From positions 6,826-70,825 of the forward strand of contig NZ_CADEFI010000010.1 of the NCBI RefSeq assembly GCF_902826555.1: a DNA stretch of 64,000 nucleotides, given 5' to 3'. The notes under the pieces are model-generated. The model saw nothing but the letters and a program-made list of their open reading frames with translations. It was not told the DNA's origin and ran no database searches. The position numbers were made by a program, and so were the translations under genes. The DNA comes from an uncultured Hyphomicrobium sp. GTDB lineage: Bacteria > Pseudomonadota > Alphaproteobacteria > Rhizobiales > Hyphomicrobiaceae. Positions 49,096 through 57,934 of the stretch are shown here, one piece after another. Numbering within the stretch: the stretch's first letter is position 1; the number at the start of each line of letters is the position of its first letter.

Positions 49096-50209
49096 CGAGC
49101 TCGTTGAACCCCATGACGATGTCAGCGTTGGGCGCCAGCTCCTTGACGATAATCTGGCGGATGCCGGAGAGGTCGAAGCGCATCTTTCGCAAGGCGTGAA
49201 GATGGGCTTCGGATCCGCGCTCGTTGGCGCGCAGCTCGTCGAGCATCTTGGCGTCGGCGAGCAGGCTGTTCCAGGATGTCGGCAGAAAGTTCGTCATCCA
49301 CGGCTTATCGACGGGCACGTAGGCATCGAGACCGATCGAGTCGTAAAGCTCCTTCAGGGATGTGAGGGAGGACGCGAGATACTCGCCTGTCAGGTGTGAG
49401 GATTCGAAGGCGAGGCGTACGCGTCGCGGCGGCGTCGCGGTGACCGCCGTCAGCTCCGGCATGATGAAGCGATCGCGGCAAAGCTCGATGCCGGCCACGA
49501 GGGCCTTCATCACCTCGCGCACGGTCTCCGAGGAGTCTTTATAGAGTTCATTGTCGGAACCCGGCGTCACCATCTTCATGCGGAAGCCGTCGGGGCCGAT
49601 CCAGCCATCGCGGATCTCGCCGGCCACGGCATGAACGTTGGCGGCAATGGCGGTCGCAAGGGCACAGCGGTATTTGCCTGCCTCGTCGGCCGAAGCGCCG
49701 AGGGGCGCCTTGTCGTCGTAGAGCAGGATTTCGAGCGCAGTGAGCCCCTGTACGGCAACGCTTTGCGTCGCGAGCGCGCCGGGCGCGAGCAGTTCCGGCT
49801 TTCTGGCCGCCACGAGACCGTTCAACTGGCGGAACGCAAAGCCGCGCGGATCGGGCCAGAAAAAAACGCGCTCCAGACGATGCTCGCGGGTGGCGGGTCC
49901 GAAGCGCACGAAGTCGAGACCGCTCCAGGCGCGAACTGTCTCAGCGAAGGCGGCCTTAGCAGCCTTGAGGGAGACTTCGTCGCCGCCCGCCTTACAGACC
50001 GCGTCGACCTTGGCCGCAAGCTCTCCCGTCGTCGTGGTCAGTGCTTCCGCGCGCGGAACGATGAATTTGTCGATGGTATCGAGCACCATCGTGGCGTGGG
50101 ACTTGCGGATCGGCAGTGCATGAGCGGGCCACCGCGATGCGCCGACGACGGCTATCGGCGCCAGAAGAAGGCCTACAAAGAGCAGATGGGACGGCCGGTA
50201 AAAACTCAC
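49085..50209 (-). CDS. Imelysin-family periplasmic protein (degenerate motif)
   Basis: Exported protein of 374 aa with an N-terminal signal helix (HLLFVGLLLAPIAVVGASRW). It has the imelysin all-helical layout, but the GxHxxE motif position reads GLTALEILLYDD, without the histidine. The start is GTG (50209) with GAGGAG 6 nt upstream. Imelysin/IrpA-like proteins are linked to iron uptake; metal binding by this copy is doubtful. It lies 100 bp after the BFD-like gene and overlaps DUF1513. Confidence 0.88.
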   Translation of the reverse strand: MSFYRPSHLLFVGLLLAPIAVVGASRWPAHALPIRKSHATMVLDTIDKFIVPRAEALTTTTGELAAKVDAVCKAGGDEVSLKAAKAAFAETVRAWSGLDFVRFGPATREHRLERVFFWPDPRGFAFRQLNGLVAARKPELLAPGALATQSVAVQGLTALEILLYDDKAPLGASADEAGKYRCALATAIAANVHAVAGEIRDGWIGPDGFRMKMVTPGSDNELYKDSSETVREVMKALVAGIELCRDRFIMPELTAVTATPPRRVRLAFESSHLTGEYLASSLTSLKELYDSIGLDAYVPVDKPWMTNFLPTSWNSLLADAKMLDELRANERGSEAHLHALRKMRFDLSGIRQIIVKELAPNADIVMGFNELDGD

Positions 50210-50309
50210 GCGTCACTCCTCGCGGGCGATCAAAGCCCTCGATGTTTATGCCGGACAAATCCCATGGGAAAGGGGGGACGACACTGCAGACCCAACGGCA
50301 ACCAACGGG

Positions 50310-50624
50310 TCACTCGACCGTTTCGACCGCGGCATCAGGCGCCATCGCGGGCTGCTTGGAGCGCTGCTGCTGCAGGCGCAACAGGCGCTCGCGCGTCGAG
50401 AAGCTGCGATAAGGGCAGACGAGGCCACGCGCTTCCAGGTCCTCGAGCTTGGCGTAGATCACGTCGACCGCGAGCGGCGCGCAACCGCAGCACTGCATAC
50501 GCTTCTGCATATAGCGGTAGACGACGCCAGGCGTCGGGATCGGCGCCTCCGGCTCGTTCAGGATATCCAACAGCGCGAGCTCGATATCGAAATCAGAGAC
50601 TTGCTGGCAGGAACAGACGATCAT
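50310..50624 (-). CDS. BFD-like [2Fe-2S] ferredoxin
   Basis: Protein of 104 aa with the bacterioferritin-associated ferredoxin layout: Cys4 and Cys6 in IVCSCQQVSD and a downstream Cys cluster (QCCGCAP, Cys45, 46, 48), which can hold a [2Fe-2S] cluster. The C-terminal half is a basic Gln/Arg stretch not seen in classic Bfd. Bfd-type proteins help release iron from bacterioferritin; context in an iron locus agrees. It lies 19 bp after the upstream Cys-containing gene. Confidence 0.82.
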   Translation of the reverse strand: MIVCSCQQVSDFDIELALLDILNEPEAPIPTPGVVYRYMQKRMQCCGCAPLAVDVIYAKLEDLEARGLVCPYRSFSTRERLLRLQQQRSKQPAMAPDAAVETVE

Positions 50625-50643
50625 GACGATGTTTCCTGCCGCT

Positions 50644-51171
50644 CTACTGTCTCAACGCCGCGTCATTGTTCGCCGCCGCATATGCCGCGGCGTTGACGAT
50701 CAATCCCGGCGAAAGCACTTGGTCGAGGCCGCGCATGGTGACGGCGAAGCTCTCGGCGTGATGGACAACCTCGTCGATCAGCGAGCTCTCGATCAGCGCG
50801 AAGGCGCAAGCGCGCATGGCAGGGCACGTGTTGTGCTGGCAGGCCGCGATCATGGAAAGCGCCAGGCTCTCATCCCGGCAGAAGCCGTCGCGGTCGCCGG
50901 CGCAGACCTCGATCTCGCGCCGTGCAGCCGCGCTCACGGCGCGCACCCAGGCAGAAAGCTCCGAGACTGCCGTGCGGGCCGCGTTGGGACCGAGCGCCTG
51001 CGAGTAGATGCGCCACGCGTCCTCCCAGCGGACGATATCGCCGGATTTGTAGCCAGACACCCAATAGCGGAACCCGAGGCCAATCAGGCGCTCAGCGCCG
51101 CGGGCGCCGGGGATGGCGATGTCGATGATGGGATCAGCCGGCCGCAGCACGGAGACATTAGATCTGCGCAT
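50644..51171 (-). CDS. Unknown protein with a five-cysteine cluster, iron locus
   Basis: Protein of 175 aa, no family recognised. Mostly helical; central cysteines are at about 90, 98, 111, 116 and 122 (EVCAGDRDGFC, AACQHNTCPAMRAC), a spacing that could ligate an Fe-S cluster or another metal. No signal peptide. It is first in a four-gene minus-strand set (this gene, BFD-like, imelysin, DUF1513). The promoter and 19-bp palindrome near 51.4 kb lie upstream. Confidence 0.75.
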   Translation of the reverse strand: MRRSNVSVLRPADPIIDIAIPGARGAERLIGLGFRYWVSGYKSGDIVRWEDAWRIYSQALGPNAARTAVSELSAWVRAVSAAARREIEVCAGDRDGFCRDESLALSMIAACQHNTCPAMRACAFALIESSLIDEVVHHAESFAVTMRGLDQVLSPGLIVNAAAYAAANNDAALRQ

Positions 51172-51403
51172 GACAGCAGACCTCCCGCGAGCGAAGCCGA
51201 GATTGAGCGATGTGTGAAGGACTTGCAGGCACGCCCAACGCGTGCGTCACCCTCAGAGGGTGCAAAGCGAGAACCATCGATCAGGCCTTCCTATTGTCGG
51301 GGTTCAAGGCCCCGAAAAGGATATGTGCACAGACTGCAGGTAAGCAGTCTCAGGTCGGTAAGCAACCTCTTTCGGCCCGTCGAGTCAAGTGTCCCAAAGA
51401 CGC

Positions 51404-51440
51404 ATTATATGACTGGAATCATTCAAAAGTTTCTTTTGAA
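51404..51440 (-). promoter_or_regulatory. Palindrome TTCAAAAG-TTT-CTTTTGAA next to a TATAAT box
   Basis: A perfect 8+3+8 dyad (51422-51440) lies 12 bp upstream, on the minus strand, of a consensus TATAAT (51409-51404). It precedes the four-gene iron-linked set by about 225 bp and sits 25 bp after the rrf2-type gene stop, so it is a good candidate operator-promoter. The rest of 51172-51464 holds only a CGGGG/CCCCG stem near 51.3 kb. Confidence 0.5.
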
Positions 51441-51464
51441 GAGTTCCAAGGTACAGAAACCGGA

Positions 51465-51974
51465 TCAGCCGTGACCCGCCGGCTGACGGCGCGTGCTGCT
51501 TCCGGCCACCGCCAAGGTCTTGGTGCGGCGCTGCGCTTTCGCCTTCGGACGCGCCGTAGACGATGCCTCCTTGCGCTGAGCTTTGATCATCTGCTCGAGG
51601 GTGTGCTCGTCGAGCACGCTGATGAAAGCGCCCAGGGCATTGTCGAAAAGTTGATCGAGCGCAGCGAGCTGGCCTTGTGCGCCAGAGCGCGCGCCTTCCT
51701 CCTTCTCGATCTCAAGGTTCAAGATCTCCATGGCACGCACCACGTCACCGATGCGAATCTCGGATGCGGGCCGCGCCAGCCGGACGCCACCGTGGCGGCC
51801 GCGCACGGCGCGAATGAAGCCGGCACGCGACAGGAGATGAACGATCTTAAAGGTGTTTTGCAGCGTGATGTCGCGACGCTCTGAAATCTCTGCGACCTTC
51901 ACGAGATTGGGGTCGGCAACCGCACAGTCGAGCAGGATGCGAATTGCATAGTTCGTCGTTTTGCTCAGGCGCAT
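51465..51974 (-). CDS. Rrf2-family regulator, RirA-like without Fe-S cysteines
   Basis: Winged-helix regulator of 169 aa. The N-terminal part MRLSKTTNYAIRILLDCA and the recognition segment AGFIRAVRGRHGGVRLARPASEIRIGDVVRAME follow the RirA/IscR/NsrR pattern. RirA uses three Cys in a loop near 90-110 for its cluster; here this loop is EKEEGARSGAQGQ and lacks Cys. Only Cys17 remains. The C-terminal ~35 residues are basic and low-complexity. By position it may regulate the iron genes on both sides; iron sensing would need another mechanism. Confidence 0.88.
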   Translation of the reverse strand: MRLSKTTNYAIRILLDCAVADPNLVKVAEISERRDITLQNTFKIVHLLSRAGFIRAVRGRHGGVRLARPASEIRIGDVVRAMEILNLEIEKEEGARSGAQGQLAALDQLFDNALGAFISVLDEHTLEQMIKAQRKEASSTARPKAKAQRRTKTLAVAGSSTRRQPAGHG

Positions 51975-52035
51975 GGTTTGTCCAGTTCTCTGCCCGCGGT
52001 TGGCGGCCCTGCTGGGGCCTCGCGTTGATCGTTCA

Positions 52036-52063
52036 ATTCTAACCTAACCTAGACTAATTCCAA
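52036..52063 (-). promoter_or_regulatory. Candidate promoter of the Rrf2-type gene
   Basis: Minus strand TTGGAA (52063-52058), 16-bp spacer, TAGAAT (52041-52036), about 60 bp upstream of the start. The spacer contains a repeated GGTTA (GGTTAGGTTA) and, on the plus strand, GACTAATTC, which resembles half of an IscR-type site. Autoregulation is a possibility. Confidence 0.35.
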
Positions 52064-52225
52064 ACTGGAGCCTACATCAAGAAATTGTCCGTTCATTTTC
52101 AAATGCTTGATCTTGATATTCCGGATGCAACGCTCAACTGTCCCGGGAATCGACACGCATTCTTGACTGCCTTCGTCAATAAGTTTAGACGCTTTGGCCG
52201 CGCTTGCCAACCGAGGAGACCTTTT

Positions 52226-53518
52226 TTGTCAAAGACATACACAGGCATCCTGCGGAACTGTCTTGCGGTGGCGATGGCCGCCTTGACCTTCGGAGCGGGC
52301 CCTGCGCGGGCAGAGGCTCCCGCAACGAAGGACGTCCTCGCGACCTACGGCAACATGGCGGAAGCCGTATACGGTGACAGCCTCACATCCGCACGCACAC
52401 TGAAGGCCGCCATCGACACGCTGATCGCGTCGCCGAGCGAGGAGACACTCGCGGCGGCGCGCAAGGCGTGGATCGCAGCGCGCGTGCCCTACATGCAGAC
52501 CGAAGCGTTCCGGTTCGGAAACCCGGTCGTCGATTCCTGGGAAGGGCGCGTGAATTCCTGGCCGCTCGACGAGGGCCTGATCGACTATGTCGCCGAGGCC
52601 TACGGAAGCGACAACCCGGAAAACGAGTACTATGCCGCTGACGTGATCGCGAATACGACCCTGAAGGTCGCCGGCAAAACTCTCGACGCCTCGAAGATCG
52701 ACGCGAAGCTCATCCGCAGCCTGCACGAGGCGGGCGGCGTCGAGGCGAACGTGGCAACCGGCTACCACGCCATCGAGTTCCTGCTTTGGGGCCAGGATCT
52801 CAACGGCACAGAGCCCGGAGCCGGCAACCGGCCAGCGACCGACTACGACCTCAAGGCGTGCACAAACGGCAACTGCGACCGGCGCGCGGCCTATCTCTCG
52901 ACCGTCACCGACATGCTGATCGAGGATCTCGACTGGATGGTGAAACAGTGGGGCGCCCAGGGCGAAGCCCGCAAAATCATCACGCAAGACGAAAAGGCCG
53001 GTCTCACGGCGATCTTCACCGGCCTCGGCAGCCTTTCCTATGGAGAGCTGGCGGGCGAGCGCATGAAGCTCGGCCTCATGATCCACGACCCGGAGGAGGA
53101 GCACGACTGCTTCTCGGACAACACACACAATTCCCACTACGGCGACGCACTCGGCATCCGCAACGTCTACCTCGGAAGCTACAAGCGCATCGACGGCAGC
53201 GTCATCTCGGGACCGAGCGTTTCGGATCTCGTCAAGGACAAGTCTCCGGAAACGGACGCTCGCGTGCGCTCGGCGTTGGATGCAACCATGGCCAAGATGA
53301 CGGCGCTGGTCGAGCGGGCCGACAAGGTCGAGCACTACGATCAGATGATCGGGCTCGACAATGCCGAAGGCAACGCCGTGGTGCAGGCCGGCATCGATGC
53401 ACTCATCGCTCAGGCCAAGGAGCTCGAGCGGGCGATCGCCGTGCTGGATCTCAAAAGCATCAAGTTCGAAGGCTCGGACAGCCTCGACGCCCCCGACAAG
53501 GTGGGCGCGGGCAAGTAG
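52226..53518 (+). CDS. Imelysin-family periplasmic iron-regulated protein
   Basis: Exported protein of 430 aa. A TTG at 52226 with GAGGAG 7 nt upstream gives a perfect signal peptide (LSKTYTGILRNCLAVAMAALTFGAGPARA); the frame upstream to 52085 is non-coding in character. The mature part has two helical imelysin repeats and the canonical GxHxxE motif (GYHAIEFLLWG, His181, Glu184). Family members are induced by iron limitation and are thought to bind metal in the periplasm. It is divergent from the Rrf2-type gene and convergent with the beta-barrel gene (2 bp apart). Confidence 0.93.
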   Translation: MSKTYTGILRNCLAVAMAALTFGAGPARAEAPATKDVLATYGNMAEAVYGDSLTSARTLKAAIDTLIASPSEETLAAARKAWIAARVPYMQTEAFRFGNPVVDSWEGRVNSWPLDEGLIDYVAEAYGSDNPENEYYAADVIANTTLKVAGKTLDASKIDAKLIRSLHEAGGVEANVATGYHAIEFLLWGQDLNGTEPGAGNRPATDYDLKACTNGNCDRRAAYLSTVTDMLIEDLDWMVKQWGAQGEARKIITQDEKAGLTAIFTGLGSLSYGELAGERMKLGLMIHDPEEEHDCFSDNTHNSHYGDALGIRNVYLGSYKRIDGSVISGPSVSDLVKDKSPETDARVRSALDATMAKMTALVERADKVEHYDQMIGLDNAEGNAVVQAGIDALIAQAKELERAIAVLDLKSIKFEGSDSLDAPDKVGAGK

Positions 53519-53520
53519 TC

Positions 53521-54363
53521 TCAGAAGCGCTGAGACAGTCCGGCAAAGACGTTGATATCGTCGGCGGCTTCCGTCACGCCGACGTTGGCGCCGGCATCCA
53601 ATTGCAGATGATCGGTGACGGCATAGGTGAAGCCGCCGTCAATCGTAACGATCGTCTCAGCGCCGCTCTCCGCACTACGCTCGACGAAAGCTTCCACGTA
53701 GAGTCCGAGCCGCTGTGTCAGCTCGAAGCTAACGGTAGCTGAGTTAACGAAGGTCGGCTCATAGCCGTTTCCATCCTCGCTCTTGAGGATATCGACCTCG
53801 GTCATCAGCCCGAGCCCCATACCTTGTCCGAGATCGACAGCCAACGGGACGATAACGCCACCTTCCACGTCATCGTCGAGGCTCGACACGGTATTCGTCG
53901 GCAGCTTGACGAAGGGCATGATACCGAGCGCGGTTTTTCCGCCGTCGTTGCCCCAGATATTGCGTTTGAGGCGCACGGTAACGTCGCCGAAGCCATTCTC
54001 GTCCCGGGTGACGCTGCCGTGCGACGTGCGGACGTGGCTGTAGGCGCCATAGACGATCTGCAGGTCCGTGTCGTGCGCGAGCCCGACCTTGAAATTGAAG
54101 GGCAAAACGTCAAATGCGCTGGTCGTCACACGGTCGGTGCTGTCGTGCGTATAGGCCACGAGATCGGTCTCGATCTGAAAGCGACCTGCGTCGACGGTAT
54201 AGGGGCTCTCGGTCTTGTCCGGCCGATCCGTCGACATGTCCCTGAGTTCCGAGTCCGGCGTCGGATGCATGAGCGTATACCGGCTCTTGTCCCCTGCCGC
54301 GGCGGATGTGGCCAGGAGCAGGACGGCGCCACTCAAACGACAAGCCGCCTTCGAGATACCCAT
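53521..54363 (-). CDS. Outer-membrane beta-barrel, phenol-degradation MetA-like family
   Basis: Protein of 280 aa with signal peptide MGISKAACRLSGAVLLLATSAAA, alternating beta strands, and the family features DRPDKTESPYTVDAGRFQIETDLVAYT near 45 and a terminal aromatic residue (LSQRF). This family (PF13557-type, MetA pathway of phenol degradation) forms outer-membrane channels of unknown substrate. Its location between imelysin and di-heme oxidoreductase genes and the Fur/Mur-like half-site upstream favour a metal-related role, which is inference. Confidence 0.82.
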   Translation of the reverse strand: MGISKAACRLSGAVLLLATSAAAGDKSRYTLMHPTPDSELRDMSTDRPDKTESPYTVDAGRFQIETDLVAYTHDSTDRVTTSAFDVLPFNFKVGLAHDTDLQIVYGAYSHVRTSHGSVTRDENGFGDVTVRLKRNIWGNDGGKTALGIMPFVKLPTNTVSSLDDDVEGGVIVPLAVDLGQGMGLGLMTEVDILKSEDGNGYEPTFVNSATVSFELTQRLGLYVEAFVERSAESGAETIVTIDGGFTYAVTDHLQLDAGANVGVTEAADDINVFAGLSQRF

Positions 54364-54664
54364 GCCGTCCCCGCCCCTTGTTGCAAATGATTCCTAATAA
54401 GAGATCGCATGAACCATCCGCGTCCGCAATGGTTTTTGCGAACGATTCGCATCTGGCACCGACGCGTTGCGTCGATGCCACTGCCGGCTGCGAAACCCTC
54501 TGGCGGGGGCCCGCAACGCTATCCGCGACGCGCCGTCGTCCTTGAAGTCGCAAACAGGCGGAATTAACTGGCCTCGAAATGATAAATCGGTTTGGCTCCG
54601 GCGCATGTTACCGCGATGGGATCGCACTGCGCAGCGGACGCGTCTTCAGCTCGAGATCTCTAGA
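54364..54664. promoter_or_regulatory. Divergent control region with Fur/Mur-like half-site
   Basis: The 301 bp between the beta-barrel (minus) and di-heme oxidoreductase (plus) genes. TGCAAATGATTCCTAATAAG at 54382-54401, 18 bp upstream of the beta-barrel start, has one intact half (GCAAATGATTC) of a Fur/Mur-type operator of the form GCAAATGATTC-TCATTTGC; the other half is degenerate. The rest, including the first coding-like stretch upstream of 54665, is unassigned. Confidence 0.4.
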
Positions 54665-56152
54665 ATGCCGCGCCAAGCCGGACTGCCCTTTTGGACCATT
54701 GCGTTCGCGGCCTTCGTACCGCTGGCGGCGGGAGCCGTCTCTCTCATTGCTGCGCCCGCCGTGGACGTCGCCACCGGGCTCGAGCCGGGCGAGGAGATGC
54801 CGGGCGGGACGGCCACCTCGCGCGAAAACGTCACCGACCGCGACGCCTTCTCGCACTTCTCGCACGGCATCGGCTTCGAGGGCGAAGCACGCTTCAAAAT
54901 CGGCAATGCGATCTTCCGCAGGCTCTGGGTGGCGGCGCCTTCTTCCACGCAAGCCTCGGATGGGCTCGGACCGCTTTACAACGCGCGCGGATGCCAGAAC
55001 TGCCACCTGAAGGACGGGCGTGGGCGGCCGCCCTTGGCCAACTGGCCCGACGAGACAGCGGTCTCGATGTTCCTGCGCCTTTCGATTCCGCCTGAAACGG
55101 CGGAGCAGAAAAAGCTTCTCGCGGAGGGGCGCGTGAGCAGCATCCCCGATCCCACGTACGGGGGGCAACTGCAGAACATCGCCATCCAGGGCCACGACGG
55201 CGAAGGGCAAATGCACATCGACTATGCGGATGTGCCGGTCACCTTGGCCGGCGGCGCGGTCGTCACGCTGCGCAAGCCCAGCTACTCTGTCGTCGATCTC
55301 AAATACGGGCCGTTGCATCCCGGGGTGATGCTGTCGCCGCGCGTGGCGCCGCAGATGATCGGACTTGGACTGGTGGAAGCCATCCCCGAGGCGGACATTC
55401 GCGCCGGAGCCGATCCGGATGATTCCACCAAGGATGGGATTTCAGGACGCACCAACGAGGTGTGGTCGCTGTCGCAGGGAAAAGTCATGCTCGGCCGGTT
55501 CGGATGGAAAGCCGGGCAACCGACTATTCTCGACCAGAGCGCCAGCGCTGCAGCCGGCGATATCGGTCTTTCCAACCCGCTGGTTCCTTATGCATCCGGT
55601 GATTGCACCGAGGCCCAGCCGACCTGCCTTTCGGCACCGAACGGAAACTCACAGCGCCAAGGAGGCTACGAGCTTTCGACCGAGCTGCTCGACCTCGTCA
55701 CCTTCTATTCCGAAAATCTCGCCGTGCCGGCGCGGCGCGGCGCGGGCGATGCGGCGGTGCTCGCAGGAAAGGCGCTGTTTCACAAGGTGGGCTGCGCGGC
55801 CTGTCACACGCCTTCGTTCACGACCGGCGAGGCACCTGGGCAGCCGCACCTCAGCAAGCAGCTCATCTGGCCCTACAGCGATTTCCTCCTGCACGACATG
55901 GGCGCGGGCTTGGCCGACAACCGGCCCGAAGGTCAGGCGAACGGGCTCGAGTGGCGCACGGCGCCGCTCTGGGGCGTCGGACTCACCGAGACCGTGAGCG
56001 AACACACGTTCCTCTTGCACGACGGGCGGGCACGAAACGCCGAAGAGGCGATTCTGTGGCACGGCGGAGAGGCGCAAGCGGCGCGCGATGCCTACGCGGC
56101 GCTTTCCGCAGAGGAGCGCGCGTCACTGATTGCGTTCGTCAATTCGCTCTAG
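54665..56152 (+). CDS. Di-heme oxidoreductase family protein (DUF1111)
   Basis: Periplasmic c-type cytochrome of 495 aa. An N-terminal hydrophobic segment (PFWTIAFAAFVPLAAGAVSLIAA) is followed by two heme-binding CxxCH sites: CQNCH near 110-114 and CAACH near 377-381. Family members lie beside imelysin genes and are thought to provide redox activity in iron acquisition. ATG 54665 gives the signal segment at the N-terminus; the frame is open upstream to 54467 without coding character. Confidence 0.9.
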   Translation: MPRQAGLPFWTIAFAAFVPLAAGAVSLIAAPAVDVATGLEPGEEMPGGTATSRENVTDRDAFSHFSHGIGFEGEARFKIGNAIFRRLWVAAPSSTQASDGLGPLYNARGCQNCHLKDGRGRPPLANWPDETAVSMFLRLSIPPETAEQKKLLAEGRVSSIPDPTYGGQLQNIAIQGHDGEGQMHIDYADVPVTLAGGAVVTLRKPSYSVVDLKYGPLHPGVMLSPRVAPQMIGLGLVEAIPEADIRAGADPDDSTKDGISGRTNEVWSLSQGKVMLGRFGWKAGQPTILDQSASAAAGDIGLSNPLVPYASGDCTEAQPTCLSAPNGNSQRQGGYELSTELLDLVTFYSENLAVPARRGAGDAAVLAGKALFHKVGCAACHTPSFTTGEAPGQPHLSKQLIWPYSDFLLHDMGAGLADNRPEGQANGLEWRTAPLWGVGLTETVSEHTFLLHDGRARNAEEAILWHGGEAQAARDAYAALSAEERASLIAFVNSL

Positions 56153-56160
56153 CCCGTTAC

Positions 56161-57426
56161 CTAACCGGCTGCTCCGCGAATGTTGCGCGTGAGCGGTGCC
56201 ACGACCTCCGCCATCAGGCGGTCGGTGTCCGGTGTCCAGCCGTAGAGCCAGTCGTAACGGCGCATGAAGCGATCCGGCGCGATACTGGCGAGCGCGATAT
56301 TACGCGCGGCCGCCATGGGGCCACCCAGATGATAGATGACGCCATTCGTCCGCGAGGCCTTGGCGACACGGCGCGCGCGCAACTCCCGAACTTGCGCATA
56401 GGCTTTGAGGGCACGGACGGGATCGGTCGGACATGCGGCCAGCGCGTCGGCGACGACAACGGCATCCTCGAGCGCCAAAACGCCCCCCTGGGCGAGAAAC
56501 GGGAGCACCGGGTGAGCGGCGTCGCCGAGCAGGGCCGTGCGGCCTGCCGCCATCCCCGGCCAACGCGACAATTTCATCAGCGACCATCTGCGCCAGCTCT
56601 CGGGCCGGTCGAGCAACTCGCGCAGAACCGGGGCAAAGCCCGCTGTTCGCCCCGAGACCCAAGCGCCGTCGCAGGACGTGCTCCAGTCCTGTGCGACCCG
56701 ATGATCGTCGAAAATCGCAACCAGCGCGACAGCGTGCCCGGCGCTCACCGGATAGTGCACGACATGCACGTCGCGGCTGAGCCACAGGTGAACCTCGGTG
56801 CGATGCAGCTCCTCGGGCACGTCGTCGATGGGCAGGACGGCGCGCACGGCACACTTTCCCGTGTATGACGGCGCCGCGCCTTTGAAATGTCCGGTGCGAA
56901 GACCAGACCACGCGCCATCCGCGACGATCAGCGCGTCGCCGCGCGCGCGGTCGTTCTGGGCCGATGTCGCCGTCACGGTGTCGGCGTCGTCATGCACGTC
57001 GGTGACGTCGAAGCCCATGCGGATCTGGATCAGGGGTTCGCGCTCAGCCGTCGAGAGCAGGGCATTGTGCAGGTCGCGCCGGTGCGCCACCCAGTAGGGC
57101 GAACCGTGACGCTGCGCGATCCAGCGGCCGAGAGGGAGCGTGCCAATGGGACGCGCCGTGTTGGCGTCGAGAATTCGCAGCGCATCCGGTGCCGTCACTC
57201 GCGCCTTGAGGAATGACGCGGCGCCAAGCTCTTCAAGGATGCGCGTCCCGTTGGGGCCGATCTGAATGCCGGCACCGTCCTCGCCGAAGATCAACCGGCG
57301 CTCGAGCACGCACGAGGCAATGCCTCGCCGGGCAAGCGCCAAGGCCGCCGCGAGGCCGCCGATGCCACCGCCTACAATGAGGATCTTTTCGAGGTTTCCG
57401 CTCGGAGCCACCGGAGCTGATGTCAT
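56161..57426 (-). CDS. FAD-dependent aromatic monooxygenase (salicylate-hydroxylase-like)
   Basis: Class A flavoprotein hydroxylase of 421 aa. The Rossmann motif ILIVGGGIGGLAAALALARRG is near residue 15, DG-type motif ALIVADGAWSGLR near 170, and GDAAHPVLPFLAQGG near 300. A substrate cannot be named. It lies 20 bp after the zf-CHCC gene and is probably co-transcribed. ATG 57426 starts the protein close to the FAD motif. Confidence 0.9.
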   Translation of the reverse strand: MTSAPVAPSGNLEKILIVGGGIGGLAAALALARRGIASCVLERRLIFGEDGAGIQIGPNGTRILEELGAASFLKARVTAPDALRILDANTARPIGTLPLGRWIAQRHGSPYWVAHRRDLHNALLSTAEREPLIQIRMGFDVTDVHDDADTVTATSAQNDRARGDALIVADGAWSGLRTGHFKGAAPSYTGKCAVRAVLPIDDVPEELHRTEVHLWLSRDVHVVHYPVSAGHAVALVAIFDDHRVAQDWSTSCDGAWVSGRTAGFAPVLRELLDRPESWRRWSLMKLSRWPGMAAGRTALLGDAAHPVLPFLAQGGVLALEDAVVVADALAACPTDPVRALKAYAQVRELRARRVAKASRTNGVIYHLGGPMAAARNIALASIAPDRFMRRYDWLYGWTPDTDRLMAEVVAPLTRNIRGAAG

Positions 57427-57446
57427 GTAACGCCGCCGATGCCGTG

Positions 57447-57701
57447 CTAGGCCGTAGCCTCGCCCGCCAACGATACGAGGCAATCCCGGGGATCGCTCTC
57501 GTTCTCGAGAAGACGCGGGTCATGGACGTAGAGCGTGGAGCAATAGGGGCACAAAATCTGGCTGTCGGCCCCCATATCGAGAAACACGTGCGGATGATCG
57601 TAGGGCGCGCGTGCCCCCATGCACTGCAGCTCCCTGACGCCGACGAAGATCTTCTCGGCTCCGACGTCGTTGGCAAAATGGGGCGTCGTGACCTTGGCCA
57701 T
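57447..57701 (-). CDS. zf-CHCC zinc-finger protein
   Basis: Protein of 84 aa in the zf-CHCC family, related to the zinc domain of the complex I subunit NDUFS6. Ligands: Cys27 (ELQCMG), His36/38 (YDHPHVFLD), Cys51 and Cys54 (ILCPYCS). The family pattern GVRELQCMG...P..HP.VFL is intact. It is small, soluble and sits upstream of the FAD monooxygenase; role in respiratory-complex assembly is likely but not shown. Confidence 0.9.
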   Translation of the reverse strand: MAKVTTPHFANDVGAEKIFVGVRELQCMGARAPYDHPHVFLDMGADSQILCPYCSTLYVHDPRLLENESDPRDCLVSLAGEATA

Positions 57702-57934
57702 GGAATTTCTTTCGTCTCGTTCAAATCATTGTCGGCTCAAAAACGAGGCTCAACATAGCCGCGCACGACGCGAAATGATAGGCCAGGAAAAACGTCCGTG
57801 CGCTGGATCCTTAACAGAGGCTTTTGTCTTGCGCGCGGACATTGTAACCGAGTGGTGTTCGCTGCCACCTTGCGCTGCAGTCCATGCGCGCGAGTTGCGC
57901 AAAACTCTAATCCCGCTGACACGAGTGCTTCACG

